Below are positions 10,661 to 21,480 of a stretch of 64,000 nt of DNA, piece by piece. The stretch lies in the NCBI GenBank assembly GCA_958510875.1, contig OY294067.1, positions 101,414,010-101,478,009 on the forward strand. Direction: 5' to 3'. Source of the stretch: Endomychus coccineus (Eukaryota; Arthropoda; Insecta; Coleoptera; Endomychidae). Positions within the stretch are counted from its first letter, which is position 1. Each line of letters begins with the position of its first letter. The position numbers and the translations under genes are program-made. The notes beneath the pieces were generated by a model. The model searched no databases. It saw only the letters and a program-made list of their open reading frames with translations, and was not told the origin of the DNA.

Positions 10661-11940
10661 TATGTACAGATATTAATGAATCATCTTGTATATGTCGTTC
10701 TTCAGTTCTTCGTGCTGAGGGCAAGCTCAACTGGAATATAACTTTCGAATGTCAGTATTATTTAATGTGAAAGTATAACACCAACGAGTGAATTATAATA
10801 TATTATAATTATATTAACTATTGACTATAGCATTCATAATTGGAAGGAATACATAAAAAATGTTCAGAAATAGTATGAATGCACAATAAAAATGTCAATT
10901 TGACTGTTGATATGAGAAGAGTTCCCCCGCTACTATAGGTTCTCTAGTGCAGGATTTTGGGATCAATTATTCCATTTGATAGGAGAATGAGTAGGACCCT
11001 TTTTGTTTGGGAATATTGTCGTCCTCAATTCAGCAAATAACAATCCCTAGATACTAGTTTTCAGGATATTTATGAAAAATTGAACACTTACCTAAAACCA
11101 AGATGCTCGAACTCATCCTCCACTACCGGGGGCTTTAATATATACAACAGGAGCCCGTCATGTATAGGTATACTAATTTACAAAACTATGTCTTAATGAA
11201 TTTCCATCACCATTTTGGGCCTTCGTTGCTTGGACTATTACATACATTTTTCCGACAAAATTTGATACATGAGAGGGACTGGTTGGAAAGTTTAATTAAT
11301 CCGTCGTTGTAATAGGAACATTAGAAAATTGATGTCTATTGCAGTATAATTAGGCGTACCTCCCTTCAAGTCCATTAAAACTGGAACATGCAATCTAGCA
11401 ATTTTTATTATCCATGGCTTTGAACGTGTTAGGTCCCGTTTCATAGGATGAATAATAATAGTTGTCAATAGTTGGATTAGCAGCGAACTCGCACATACCA
11501 ACGTTGAGTATGGTTATCACATACCTACATGAATATGGTTGATTAGTAAAATTAGAATAAAACATCAATTTACTCTTTAATGATCATTTATTCACATTGG
11601 TCTATTTAATTTGAATAAATGCGCACTAAACATCGAAACACTACAATAATAAATATAAATCTAGAATTTCGGCGTATAATATATAAATTTACTCAAACTG
11701 GATGGTAAAATGTTAACTGAATACAAATTTAACTTTAATAATTTTATTTCCAATATAATTGTTTCACCAATGCCACTACCTCACAATTGTTCGTATAGGT
11801 GTAGCTATCGAGGTGTAAATTTTTGTTTTATTCAGGTTTTACTATGTAGTTAATAGAAAATGTACTTATTCAATGACGGCATAATTCACTGTTATGTTCC
11901 TGCAACTATACAGTTCTGTATTTCAGAATAAGCATTATAA
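10661..11940. other. No recognisable gene
   Basis: AT-rich. The minus frame at 11292-11501 has no recognisable domain. No splice-flanked kinase exon was seen here. Confidence 0.45.
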
Positions 11941-11944
11941 ATAA

Positions 11945-11985
11945 GAAACCTTTCAGCTACCAAGTGGCCATCATCGTGAACTAAA
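11945..11985 (-). repeat. Diverged copy of hammerhead-like repeat
   Basis: On the minus strand: CGATGATGGCCACTTGGTAG followed by CTGAAAGGTT. It corresponds to CTGATGATGGTTACTTGGTA / GCCGAAAGGT at 10574-10604. The first U of the core is lost, so this copy should be inactive. Confidence 0.55.
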
Positions 11986-12399
11986 TTACAAATCAAAATG
12001 TGTCTGTTTCAATACTATTTAGAATTAATAGGGTATATAAAAGATTATCCTCAGCTGGAGATTAATCTGAAATCGTCAAATTTCTTTTTCGCTCATACAT
12101 TTCCATCCTATTACATAGATATTTGTCATGACTGTGTTTCAAGAAAGATAAATTTCCTTGTAAAATGTAGTGGTTCGAACTAGAAGGGAAATTATAACTC
12201 TGTATATAGAAGTTTGCCCATATAAATGGTAATAATGGTGAAAAATCAGCGTTAGCCGAACATATTTCAAATACAGCTCATACCATTATTTCAGAAAGTT
12301 TATAACTTTTGAAACACAGTGATTTACAAAGGAATGGGAATATGCAAGAGTAAAGCAATTTAATAAATTCCAATTTCGAATAGTATTCAAAGAAGCACA

Positions 12400-12475
12400 T
12401 TTTGTTTACTCCGATAATGGCTGCTTGGTAGCTGCGTTACTTGGTACTCTATTGATGAATCTCTATGAAACTTTA
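12400..12475 (+). repeat. Diverged copy of hammerhead-like repeat
   Basis: TTTGTTTACTCCGATAATGG then CTGCTTGGTAGCT aligns with TTTGGTTTACTCTGATGATGG / TTACTTGGTAGCC at 10563-10596. The core is mutated (CCGATAA; GAAA missing). Confidence 0.55.
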
Positions 12476-12479
12476 CTTG

Positions 12480-13720
12480 AGGAATCTATATTATTCCTAA
12501 TCCTCAATCTATTTATTTATTAACAGTGTGGCCATTTAATTTAGGGAACCATGACACGTTGGAGTTTGATCCCAATCATTGCTTATCCAGAACAAACTTG
12601 GAACATATCATTGACACTTACCCTTTTCTTTCACAAAACACTCAAGATTTTAACACACTGGTAGGTGAGCGCAAGGAGTAAACGCTAATTTTAATCAGAT
12701 AAACTCGTACTCAATAACAACAATAAAATTTAATAATAAAAATAACAATTAAATGATAATTATAAAAGAATGTCTATGATAATCAAAGATAATAAAAATG
12801 AATATTATAATCAACTTTATCACTAATAAGAATAAAAAACTGAGATCAAAATCTATACTCAAATAAAATACCTAGATAATCTAAATTAACTAAAAGAGAA
12901 ATAAAACTAAGATTATTAAATTGATACCCAACCAGGATGAACCTACGGAATCGAAAATGAATGATTTGAAAGTATTATTGAACTTAACTTGAATAAAAAC
13001 TGAGAACAACAACTTTGATCAAAAATCTAAAACAACTCTGATTAAGCGACATCCACCCTTCTTACCAAAAACACTCTGGAGAAACTATCAAGTTAAATTA
13101 ATTGAAATTAAGTGTCACATGATTTCTGAGAGACTAACTCAAGTTAGAAAATATAACTGAAGGTTTTCGGCATTATCCCTAGTATTTGTAATGCATCCTT
13201 TTTCACAAGAACCAATCTACAATTCTGAAAAGGATCCCTGAAGTGTTTGACCAATAAACAATAAGATTCCTCTTGAGATCTTCAGTTCAGAATGTTTTCG
13301 GTGGAGATTTCTAAATCTATCTGTCCTTTTCTAAATATCACTAACGAATTTGAATGTACATCTCCAGATGGTTAACATTAAGATTTTACATGTAGCTACC
13401 CATTAGTTTCTCGTCCTATATTGGTTAATGATCTTGACAGGTTTATGATTTCCTTTACAATCAAACTTTTGTGAATTTATTGCAACCCTCTTGACCATAT
13501 CAGGTATAGTATCATATCACCCTGCTTGAAGCGAGTGTGAATTATATTATATTTATTTCAGTAATGCCTTCACTTTTCTCAAGCAGCATTTGTTATTGGA
13601 AATATCTGGCAACCCCTAGATGTTCTTCACTTTTAGATATTTTGATTATACAAAAAAAAACAATTTTCCAAAAATGATTTTTTTCTAATATTGGAAATAA
13701 CCTGTACATAACCGTTATTA
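12480..13720. other. No recognisable gene; very AT-rich
   Basis: Between 12700 and 12920 the sequence is almost entirely A and T with repeated AATAATAA-type words. Nothing coding was found. If the kinase exon downstream is real, this belongs to the intron preceding it. Confidence 0.45.
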
Positions 13721-13721
13721 C

Positions 13722-13800
13722 AGCTGAAAGGTTCTCAGTACCAACTTTACATTATTTCTATTGGATAAGGTGATTATTTATTGTTTATAGTTCATTAGTG
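13722..13800 (+). repeat. Diverged copy of hammerhead-like repeat (3' part)
   Basis: CTGAAAGGTTCTCAGTACCA and ATTGGATAAGGTGATTATTT match GCCGAAAGGTCCTTAGTACT and GCGGATAAAGTGATTGATTC of the 10.6-kb copy. Here AGGT/ACC gives a better stem III. The CTGATGA part is not present upstream. Confidence 0.5.
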
Positions 13801-13968
13801 AGAGCATTGTTCTCGCAGAAACTTGAGGAACACACTAGAATATCATTTACCTGAAAGAATTACTAAGGCTATTGTTTGGGCTACTATTGTTTCAGGGCTA
13901 TAATCAAATATTGTAATTCTTGAGTTATTTATTGCGAAAAGTATAATGGAATTACCCATTTCTTTCAG

Positions 13969-14193
13969 GTCCGCGATGGCCATAGACTAGACAAACCTGA
14001 CCACTGCAGGAGGGAGCTATATAATATAATGTATTACTGTTGGGATAAGGACCCAAAGCAGCGACCATCATTCACAGAGTGCGTAGAATTACTAGAAAAA
14101 CTTTTAATGAGTGAAACGGATTATATTGAGTTGGAACGATTTCCTGATCATTCTTATTATAATATGATAAGTTTAAGTGGAGAAAAGTTGTAG
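13969..14193 (+). CDS. Receptor tyrosine kinase, terminal coding exon (Cad96Ca-like)
   Basis: A 225-bp exon follows a good acceptor (TTTCTTTCAG ending 13968) and ends with TAG at 14191-14193. In phase 0 it encodes 74 residues. These start VRDGHRLDKPDHCRRELYNI and continue with YYCWDKDPKQRPSFTE, the C-lobe of a tyrosine kinase ('CW..DP..RP.F' is the hallmark of subdomain XI). The tail DYIELERFPDHSYYN and the ending SLSGEKL resemble the insect receptor kinase Cad96Ca (Stitcher), as I remember that family. Kinase identity is firm; the subfamily is likely but unverified. The tail tyrosines could be phosphorylation sites (inference). No upstream kinase exon was found in the preceding 13.9 kb, so the intron before it is long or the rest lies outside. 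It is the only convincing host coding exon here, and it carries no stop or shift. Confidence 0.88.
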   Translation, partial: VRDGHRLDKPDHCRRELYNIMYYCWDKDPKQRPSFTECVELLEKLLMSETDYIELERFPDHSYYNMISLSGEKL

Positions 14194-15355
14194 TTTGTGA
14201 TTTAAGTTTATAAATATATTTTTATGTACAGTATTGTTTCATATATCTTATTTTATAGCAAATATACCTATTCTACACATATACTTATGTATGCCTGATA
14301 TGTTAGGTAGGTTTCTATTATTCGTCACACTCTCCCTTTCATGGCCGCCATCCACAAAAGTTCAGAAAGTATGAACAGCAGCAACCCCAAGTTATATGAT
14401 AAGTCAATGTTGCAAATATCAAAATCGGTCGATTCCACAGAATAACACGTAGTACACAAACTAGGGAAACTGATAGTCAACCTAGGGAGAAGAATGTTGA
14501 ACTGCTAAAGTAGGAGTCCTTGTAAGTAGAGGTGACCCTTCTGGACCCTTCCGTGATAAAATTAAACGTGTTCAAATCACTTAATATCTATCATAATGAA
14601 CTGATTGATGAATCACTGACTTCCTCCACTTTTATCAGTAAAACAGTTTTCACAACGAATTTAGGAAAAGAAAGTGTATTGTAAATGATTTAGAAACGGC
14701 CAATAAATGAAAGACGTTAAATTATACTTCATTTTATTCAAATGGTCTACTTAGTGTATTTTACAACTCTGTATATTCATACTGACAACTGGTTTCAGGT
14801 TGACTTTCGAAATCATCTAAACAATATAACCACGTTTAATACTCAGACCTGCTGCCACATGAACTATCAAAATTATCCACAAAATTAGCACACACACACA
14901 CAATGTCAAAAATGAAAAGAAAAATTTAGACCGTATACAATTCACTTACATTTCGTATGAACCAAATGTAACACAAATTGGACATGGCACTTGAGATGCA
15001 ACATGCGCAATGGATTTATTATCAGGATCAGTAAGTTAAAAATATAACGAATAGTTTCAATGAAAACAACCACTATGGCTTCTATAATAAGCATTAATTA
15101 GAAAATTTTAAATAAGGCATATTATTCAAAGCTTTCAGAATTAACCACTAATGCTCAGATTGCTCGACTGGCGGACTAGAGGTATTATTAATATTGAATA
15201 AAACATACAGAACCACAACATATAATTGGTATAAATTATTATTCATAATTAATTGTCAATTGAATTCATTCTTTACATTTACAAGCATATAAGTATAATC
15301 TATTAAGCCCACACCAACAATCCATTCCAAATTTTCTTCAGTTCAAAATTGTTTT
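14194..15355. other. Downstream of kinase exon: presumed 3' UTR then no recognisable gene
   Basis: TATAAATAT occurs about 20 bases after the kinase stop and could act as a weak polyadenylation hexamer variant; no AATAAA lies in the next 100 bases. A short CA run lies at 14889-14902. No other coding was recognised. Confidence 0.4.
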
Positions 15356-15358
15356 CAG

Positions 15359-15390
15359 CTCAAGTATTACCATGCCTTGCTTATTCGGTG
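15359..15390 (+). other. Candidate mini-exon with start codon (weak)
   Basis: An acceptor-like TTGTTTTCAG ends at 15358 and a consensus donor (G|GTAAGTAA) begins at 15391. The 32 bases between contain ATG at 15372-15374 and would begin a protein MPCLFG with a split codon. Splice-site pairs of this quality arise by chance in 64 kb, and no follow-on exon was recognised. Confidence 0.15.
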
Positions 15391-15394
15391 GTAA

Positions 15395-16283
15395 GTAATT
15401 CCCTTATCAAATATGTGTGGGTTTTTGTATATACTTAAGCACATAGTGTTGAATCTTTTACTCTCACTATTTCCAATGGAAATTACTTTCTGGGGAATAT
15501 CCGGAAGGTACAAAATTTTTAGGTAAAAAAAATGCAAAAATATACGAGACTCAAATCAAGACAATTTGATAACCCTAGTTCAATTTATTATAGACTGAAA
15601 AAGAAAGACAGTAAGGACACTTCGTTATTTATGAATGGAAGTTATTAGCACATTTTTAGAATCACTGATGTTGCTAGAAAAGTAATAAATTCATATTAGG
15701 AAAGTTGTAACATTACAAAACTCGATCTGCTATAACATTTGATTCTCAGATTGGAACTATTGCCAATTTATTATTCTTGTCATCTGTATACTCCAAGCTG
15801 TTTATGCATATATTTTTTGACCTATCTTTTTGGCATCATAGGTATCAATTACAATTTTTTCCTAGCTCTAGCAGCAATTATATTATATTCAAATATTCAT
15901 TTCTCATAGTTGAATTGTAGGTACTCACCTATCACATTGTAGTATGTATTGGGAATAAACATTTATGCTCAATTTGGTGAGGAAATCATTTATTGAAACT
16001 ATTTATTTACTATTAAAAAATTGAACATTAAACTTGTGGTAGAGATTAGATAGCATCAAAGAATTGACACTCTCTCGAAATGCTCTGTGAATTAACAGGT
16101 AGGTTGTGGACTTTCGACGAAAATTAAATTCACATCAATTTAGGTTTCGTGAACCAAAAGTGGGTACTACTAGAGTTGAAGAAATCCAACAATTTAACGA
16201 AGAACGTAATGAATTTCACAGTAGACCGCTTCTTCAGCTTCAATATTTTCATTGATAAACCACATGCTAGTAGGATGAATTTC
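15395..16283. other. No recognisable gene
   Basis: AT-rich sequence without ORFs or repeats that I could assign. The frame at 16130-16318 (-) is only the downstream edge of the LINE remnant region. Confidence 0.45.
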
Positions 16284-16924
16284 CTAAATTTTAGATAACT
16301 CAATAAAATTTGATCCAATACCTACGATATTGAACACTATTTCTTGGCACTGCAATACACTATCTGCTACAATTTCCAACGAGTCGTAAGGGCAAATAAA
16401 AGTGAATTTGCAGCTTGCACAGCATCGGTTGAGTATAAAATTAATTGCAGAAAATCTGGTTCGTATAATTGAATTGAAGGAGGACAACGTCATTCCTATT
16501 TGCTTGTATGGACCTGACGGTCGGAAACGGGTTATTCCAGTAGATCTGGTATTTTTCGTTTCCGATAACTGACTCAATTATCTCCTGGCATGTAAGGCAG
16601 CATCAGTTCTTGGTCTATTCCGTACGAGTGCCTTAGATGGTTATACAGCACCAGTAGTGCTACATTATGGCGATGGGTGTACTTACGCCGAAGCGTACAT
16701 GCCGATAACAGGTGGAAAAGTGTCTCAGGCGCCTTTCTAAAGGCTCTGTAGCTGACATCAGTAACCTGCTCACCCATCACGTTGCGGCAATAGACCAAGG
16801 TGTTGATTACGCCATCTTCGCAAGCTGCGGTCAATCCCTCGGTTTCGTATGTGAGCTCGGCTGACCTCAGGTAGCCAAAGGCCAGCCTGGTTGACAAGCT
16901 GAAGCGGTAGAAAACACCGTGCAT
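16284..16924 (-). pseudogene. Non-LTR retrotransposon, C-terminal region of ORF2
   Basis: The minus-strand frame 16574-16924 contains LAFGYLRSAELTYETEG, then VINTLVYCRNV, APETLFHLLSACTLRRKYTHRHN and VLYNHLRHSYGI. This matches the region downstream of the reverse transcriptase in some R4/Dong- or RTE-like LINEs ('TEG...I.D..I.T..Y', 'C....ET..H....C..L....Y..RH..V'). The His/Cys spacing looks like a degenerate zinc-binding knuckle. The following frame (16284-16577) is shifted by one and carries FICPYDSLEIVADS, comparable to the 'V.(H/C)P.D' strand of the same C-terminal domain. No polymerase domain is present, so this is a 5'-truncated dead copy. Confidence 0.6.
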
Positions 16925-16929
16925 CGGTT

Positions 16930-17812
16930 TGTCAACATATGTACAACCTGATTATAAGTTGCTACCTTTGGAAACATTACGCCACTGCTTAACAAGAAAC
17001 ATGAGTCCGCCATATGCAACGACCATCCCAGTCGTTTACTTATAGAGCCAATGCTTCCTCCTGAGGATCGAATGCATTTTCGTTAGTATCGAGAATTGTT
17101 TAATATTTCCGAATCCTGTTATGCGCAATACAATAATTAGGAATATCTGTATATACGCAATTATGCCGGGAAGGCAGGATGCTATTCAGTAGAACTCAAA
17201 CTGCCTTAATTCAACTAATTTTACAGGTTTTATTTGAAATGCGAGAATTAGCAAATTAAAATGAAACAGTGGAAAATGCGAAAGATTCTATTATAAACAC
17301 AAGCCTGAAAGCTTTGAAGGAAAAGAATGACTTTAATGAAGAGACAAGTAATATTGAAAAGGATAAAGTGGAAACATTGGAATAAAGTAACTTCTCACAC
17401 AGGCTGTGACATAAAAGCAATGAGCTCTTCGGAGTCCTGATACAGACACTTTTTGAGCTAAAACTCTCCTCCTTGTTAGTATACTGGTGCGAGTTTCTAA
17501 GGGAATTGATCTCAGCTTTCAGTGAACTTCTTTTCTAACCAGCCAAGTGAGCGCTCTTATTCTTGCTACTTTAGTTATTTTGTCAATTTGTACATAATGT
17601 GGAAGCCACCAGAGCATGTCGAACACAATATCCCAGATCCACGTGCATCCCTTTTGATGAGAAATATAACGTTGCACTCAGTCACATAGAACGTTGGCAA
17701 CGGCAATTCCGTTAACGGCACTTGCTATACCAGTTCCAACTGCATTTTGGGCGATTGACTTGAGATTCAACATCACAATGATCACGAATGATACATAATG
17801 AATTGTTTGAAT
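16930..17812. other. No assignable gene
   Basis: A plus frame from 17227 to about 17383, after a weak acceptor-like TTTTACAG, reads as a charged helix (SLKALKEKNDFNEETSN) but has an internal stop. The minus strand around 17500-17760 has short stop-free pieces without a known motif. Neither is strong enough to call. Confidence 0.35.
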
Positions 17813-18467
17813 TTATCGATAACTAGCTGTTTCCCGAATTTCAGAATTTTTAGTGAAAGGATAGATACTTGAATAAGTACATTTCTTTTTTTCTCTGTCC
17901 ATTAATCTGGATATAATTTGAGGTTGGAAACCATTGCTAATGGTTAAAACCTTGATTATATCAAATTCTTCATTCAGGTTTTCAGGAGAAAGAGGAAGTG
18001 AAAAAGCTCTATGTATCATTGAGTTATATGCTGCTGATTTGTGACTACGGGGACTCAAAGATGAATTGGCAATAGTTCTATCTGTGGATGTAGGTTTTCT
18101 ATAATGTTTGAAAGTAATGATATTATTATGGTGCGTGAGGGTAAGGTCTAGGAAATTTATTTTGTTATCTTCAACAGTTTCTAGATTGAACTGAATATTA
18201 GGACGGATATTATTAATGAAGGATAAAAATACATTCAATTATAGCTATGTACCTTTGAAAAAGGATAAAACATCATCTACATATCTGAACCAGCAATGAA
18301 TATGTTTTTCAGCTAGAGGGGAACTCATTATAGTTTCTTCAATATTAACATGAATATATCTGTCAAAAGATGGAATCCCCATTAAGTTAGCTTCAAACCT
18401 CAAGATAAATTGTCCAATTTTTTGTTCACTGGCAAAGATAAAACAAATAAGTTTATTAAGCCTGGAG
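17813..18467 (-). pseudogene. Penelope-like element reverse transcriptase (3' half)
   Basis: On the minus strand, starting next to the mariner boundary at 18468, the frame gives LNKLICFIFASEQ, a diverged MG-P block (LMGIPSF), NIEETIMSS and the catalytic WFRYVDDVLSFFKG. A TAG and frame break follow near 18240. The next frame (17813-18238) continues INFLDLTLTH and FKHYRKPTSTDR, the strand typically found after YVDD in PLEs. The frame stops at 17813 without the C-terminal GIY-YIG endonuclease. The YVDD aspartates are intact, but the N-terminal half is absent. This copy faces away from the mariner element; see the plus-strand PLE piece at 20309. Confidence 0.85.
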
Positions 18468-18468
18468 T

Positions 18469-20308
18469 ATATAGGGTATCCCACGACGTTTTGAAAGTGC
18501 AATTTCTCGAAAACTGTTTGAAATTTGGCAGATATAAACAGTCGAAACTGCTGCTTGTATTTATTATAAAATGACTTCCGCTTTTCCCACCATTTCGGGT
18601 CACGTGACCCCAACATAATTTTTTTAAATGGGCCAACCGGTATAATATTACAATTTAGGGTATATCATACGAAAACAAATTCAACGATATCATACTTTCC
18701 ATCATTGTATTGTGCAGTAATGATAATAGGGGCAATTAAATGGTATAGTTTCAAATAGTAGCTACCAAAAAGAATTATTTTATTAAAAAACATAATATAT
18801 GGAATTAAAAAGTACAAGTAATTAGAAAAATTAAAGAAAATGATCATATTGATGACCATGTACATTGACACAATGTTCAAACCTTCTTAAAAGATTTCTT
18901 GTAAGTGCTACTGCAATCATTTCGGGTGTTACGGTCAGACATGCCTGTCTTATTTTATGCTTTAAATCATCTGAATCAGTCGGGGGTGTGACATAAGCTC
19001 GACGTTTTAAGTAACCCCGGAGAAACAAATCTAAGGGTGTGATATCCGCACAACGGGGTGGCCACAGATGTGTTATCAAGAAATTTTCTAATTGGCCCAA
19101 AAAAGTGCGGAGATGCTCCTTCTTGCTGCCATCACATTGTTTGCCTTTCATTTAAGGGAATATCTTCAAGTAATTCTGGTAGAGTATTTTGAAGAAAATC
19201 GAAGTATATTTGCCCCGTTAATGTTCCTTCATAAAAATAGGGACCGTTAATTGAACCGCACCAAACATTGATTCCCCATATTGTTTGAAAATTGGTTTCG
19301 CGCATCCACTTTGGATTCTCCTGCGACCAATAATGACAATTATGGGGATTAACAATACCATTGTTATCAAATCTACTCTCATCACTCCATAATCTTTTTT
19401 CTAAGAAAGAAGGGTCATCATTACTTCGTACTAACATCTCAGCAATAAATTTTAATCTCTTTTTAGGATCTGCAGGAACTAAACCTTGTGCTAAATGTAT
19501 TTTCTAAGGATGGTGTTTGTGATGTTTTAATACTCTTTGTATTGAATTTCTACTTATTTGTAATTCTTGTTCAAGAAATCGTATTGAGGTGTGTGGATTT
19601 ACCTGAATATAAACCAAAATATTTATCACATTGTCATCTGTCTGAGCGGTCTTTTGACGAGGAACTTTATTTTTACCGCTTGAAAAAGAGCCAGTTGTTA
19701 GCTTTCGTTCGACATAGGCAAAAGTATTTTTGCTTGGAGTTATTCTATAAGGAAAACGATTTCTGTACAAACCTTGAGCATGAGTTTTGTTTTTCACACA
19801 TTCTCCATGAATAAGTAGCATGTCAACATATTCATCGTAAGTAAAAATTGAAGGCATTATTTACTTATTATTACAGTGTCTTCACAAGATTATAACTAAT
19901 AATTAATGACAGTTCTTGAATAAACTTCACCTGACAATACTGAATGAGAATCTATGTTGCTACAATAGTTATTTGTTTCATAGCCACCTAAATTTTTGAG
20001 TGCAAAATATTTCTATAATAAATTTAGTAAAAATTAATAGCCCTTATTATCATTACTGCACAATACATTGATGACAAGTGTGGTATTGTTGAATTTGTTT
20101 TCAAATGACTAATCCAAAATTGTAATATTGTACCGGTTGTCTCACTTAAAAAAATTATGTTGGGGTCACGTGACCCGTAATGACAGGAAAAACGGAAGAC
20201 ATTTTATAATAAATATAAGCAACAGTTTCGACTGCTTATATCTGTCAAATTTCATACATGTCGTATTAACAGTTTTCGAGAAATTGGACGTCGTGGGACA
20301 TCCTGTAT
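18469..20308 (-). mobile_element. Tc1/mariner-superfamily transposon with ~280-bp terminal inverted repeats
   Basis: The left end (TATAGGGTATCCCACGACGT) matches inverted the right end (ACGTCGTGGGACATCCTGTATA). The similarity runs inward for about 280 bp, including the exact GGGGTCACGTGACCC palindrome at about 18598 and 20164, and AAACAGTCGAAACTG/CAGTTTCGACTG. TA lies at both boundaries. The length of 1.84 kb suits an element with one transposase gene, which is present in minus orientation. It separates two PLE pieces. Confidence 0.88.
18831..19857 (-). pseudogene. Mariner-like transposase (DUF4817-type N-terminus, DDE domain)
   Basis: Start at 19857 (MPSIFTYDEYVDMLLIHGEC), followed by RNRFPYRITPSKNTF and a helix-turn-helix region NPHTSIRFLEQELQISRNSI..VLKHHK. 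This is the usual N-terminal domain of this insect transposase group. A stop/frame break occurs near 19505. The next frame carries LWSDESRF (first catalytic Asp) and GINVWCGSINGPYFYEGTLTG. A second shift near 19135 leads to CDGSKKEH (position of the second Asp) and WPPRCADITPLDLF (third Asp; normally WPPRSPDL). Only 29 residues separate Asp 2 from Asp 3, where families have 34 or more, so part of the domain is deleted. The protein is inactive. Its C-terminus ends near 18831. Confidence 0.88.
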
Positions 20309-20512
20309 AAATTAACCTGTTCAGAGTGTAATAACTTTAACATCGGTAGATCTAGTTCTAATATAGAAATTAGATATAAGGAACACTTTCGATCTTTTAG
20401 ATCTAATAAAACAGATTTATCTTTCTCTAAGCATATTTTAGAAGCAGGGCACACTTTTCCAAATTTAGATAAGTTAAAATTTTACATAACGAGAGTAAAA
20501 GCTCCAAATTGA
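20309..20512 (+). pseudogene. Penelope-like GIY-YIG endonuclease domain fragment
   Basis: A plus-strand frame without ATG starts right at the mariner boundary with KLTCSECNNFNIGRSSS, then NIEIRYKEHFRSF and DLSFSKHILEAGHTF, and ends with TGA at 20510-20512. This is the PLE GIY-YIG pattern: 'Y.L.C..C...YIGQT.R....R..EH' followed by 'FA.H....GH'. The first Tyr of YIG is replaced by Asn (FNIG) and the following Gln-Thr is missing. It lies on the opposite strand from the reverse transcriptase at 17813-18467, so it is not the other half of one copy simply split by the mariner insertion. Confidence 0.82.
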
Positions 20513-20550
20513 ACACACTATTAACAAAAATGTTCGAAGGTATTTAAAAT

Positions 20551-20800
20551 AATGACAACAAAATTTTTAATAATCAATTAGATGTGTACTACAGCATCTT
20601 GTTTGATCCGTTGATGACGTAAGATTTCCCATAATCCTCTTGTGCCTTCCTAGTAGACCTCTGCATTATAAGAATAATGACAATAAAATTTTGAATGATC
20701 AATTAGATGTGTACTACAGCATCTTATTTGATCCATTGATAACGTAAGATTTCTCATAATCCTCTTTTGCATTCCTAGTATATCTCCGCATTAAAATTTC
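20551..20800 (+). repeat. Two tandem 125-bp repeats downstream of PLE endonuclease
   Basis: AATGACAACAAAATTTTTAA at 20551 recurs as AATGACAATAAAATTTTGAA at 20676. Both are followed by TCAATTAGATGTGTACTACA, a shared GTAAGATTTC.CATAATCCTC block and a CCTAGTA block. The copies are roughly 88-90% identical by eye. Lying just after the GIY-YIG stop, they are probably PLE 3' sequence. Confidence 0.85.
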
Positions 20801-20808
20801 CTCATCAG

Positions 20809-21165
20809 GAAGGTCGCAGGGTCGGTGAACCGGGGGGCAAACCAGCCTAAAAATTTCTAGCACAAATCTTCCATCTCAACTTCCAACAAGAATTCAACGA
20901 TTTTCTCGTTCAATTCTTATGGTTTTTTTTTAAGAAAATTCCACATTTTCAGTAGACTCACCAAAACTTTCAAAGGGGTTTGCCCTGCGGGAAGGTAGAA
21001 CTCCATTTGTAGGTACTTCCAGATCGTAAGCTCTGGGTTATTCTTAAAGAATAAGTCCCAAACCAATCTTTATCACAAATACCTAAGCTAAATGCTACAT
21101 TGCTACCTGTACTCAAATTTGGCTGATGACGAATTGTTCAATGGTTCTGAACGTAAGTATATTAA
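20809..21165. other. No recognisable gene
   Basis: Sequence between the PLE 3' repeats and the Ty3/gypsy integrase remnant. It includes a locally GC-rich stretch (GTCGGTGAACCGGGGGGCAA at about 20821). No LTR pair could be recognised. Confidence 0.4.
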
Positions 21166-21169
21166 TATG

Positions 21170-21480
21170 TTATTTCTCCGTTACATTCCTGAAATCATGT
21201 ACGGCGTCGTACGTAGATTGCAACTCACCCCCAAATTTTAAATAGGTAGCGGGTTCTCCGGTAGATTCACACCATACAGAGTTCATGGCAAATCGAGTGG
21301 TTGTAAGTTTTTCAGGCCACGTTCGATGATCATTCCCCACTAGAATATAGAGTCGTAGTTGATTATCACAATTTATCCGCTCCACCATGTTGGATGCTTA
21401 GAATTAAGTCGGTGACGGCTTATACATTGTCGGTTATAATTTTGAGGAGGAGTCCACAGCGGAAGAATATTCCGTCGACA
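21170..21480 (-). pseudogene. Ty3/gypsy integrase remnant
   Basis: The minus strand near 21470 gives LTIVDGIFFR, aligning with the 'LT(I/F)VD.FSK' strand that carries the first catalytic Asp of gypsy integrases. Farther on, ASNMVERIN corresponds to 'HPQAN..VER.N' after the catalytic Glu region. GNDHRTWPEKLTTTRFAMNS and STGEPATYLKFGGE match 'DHR.WD..L....A.N....T..SPA.L.FGRE'. The sequence between the two parts is mostly missing, and a stop lies just before ASNMVER. Confidence 0.7.

Noticed and set aside
17227..17383. Charged, helical plus-strand frame after an acceptor-like TTTTACAG
   Set aside because: It has an in-frame stop early on, no donor, and no recognisable family; too weak to list as an exon.
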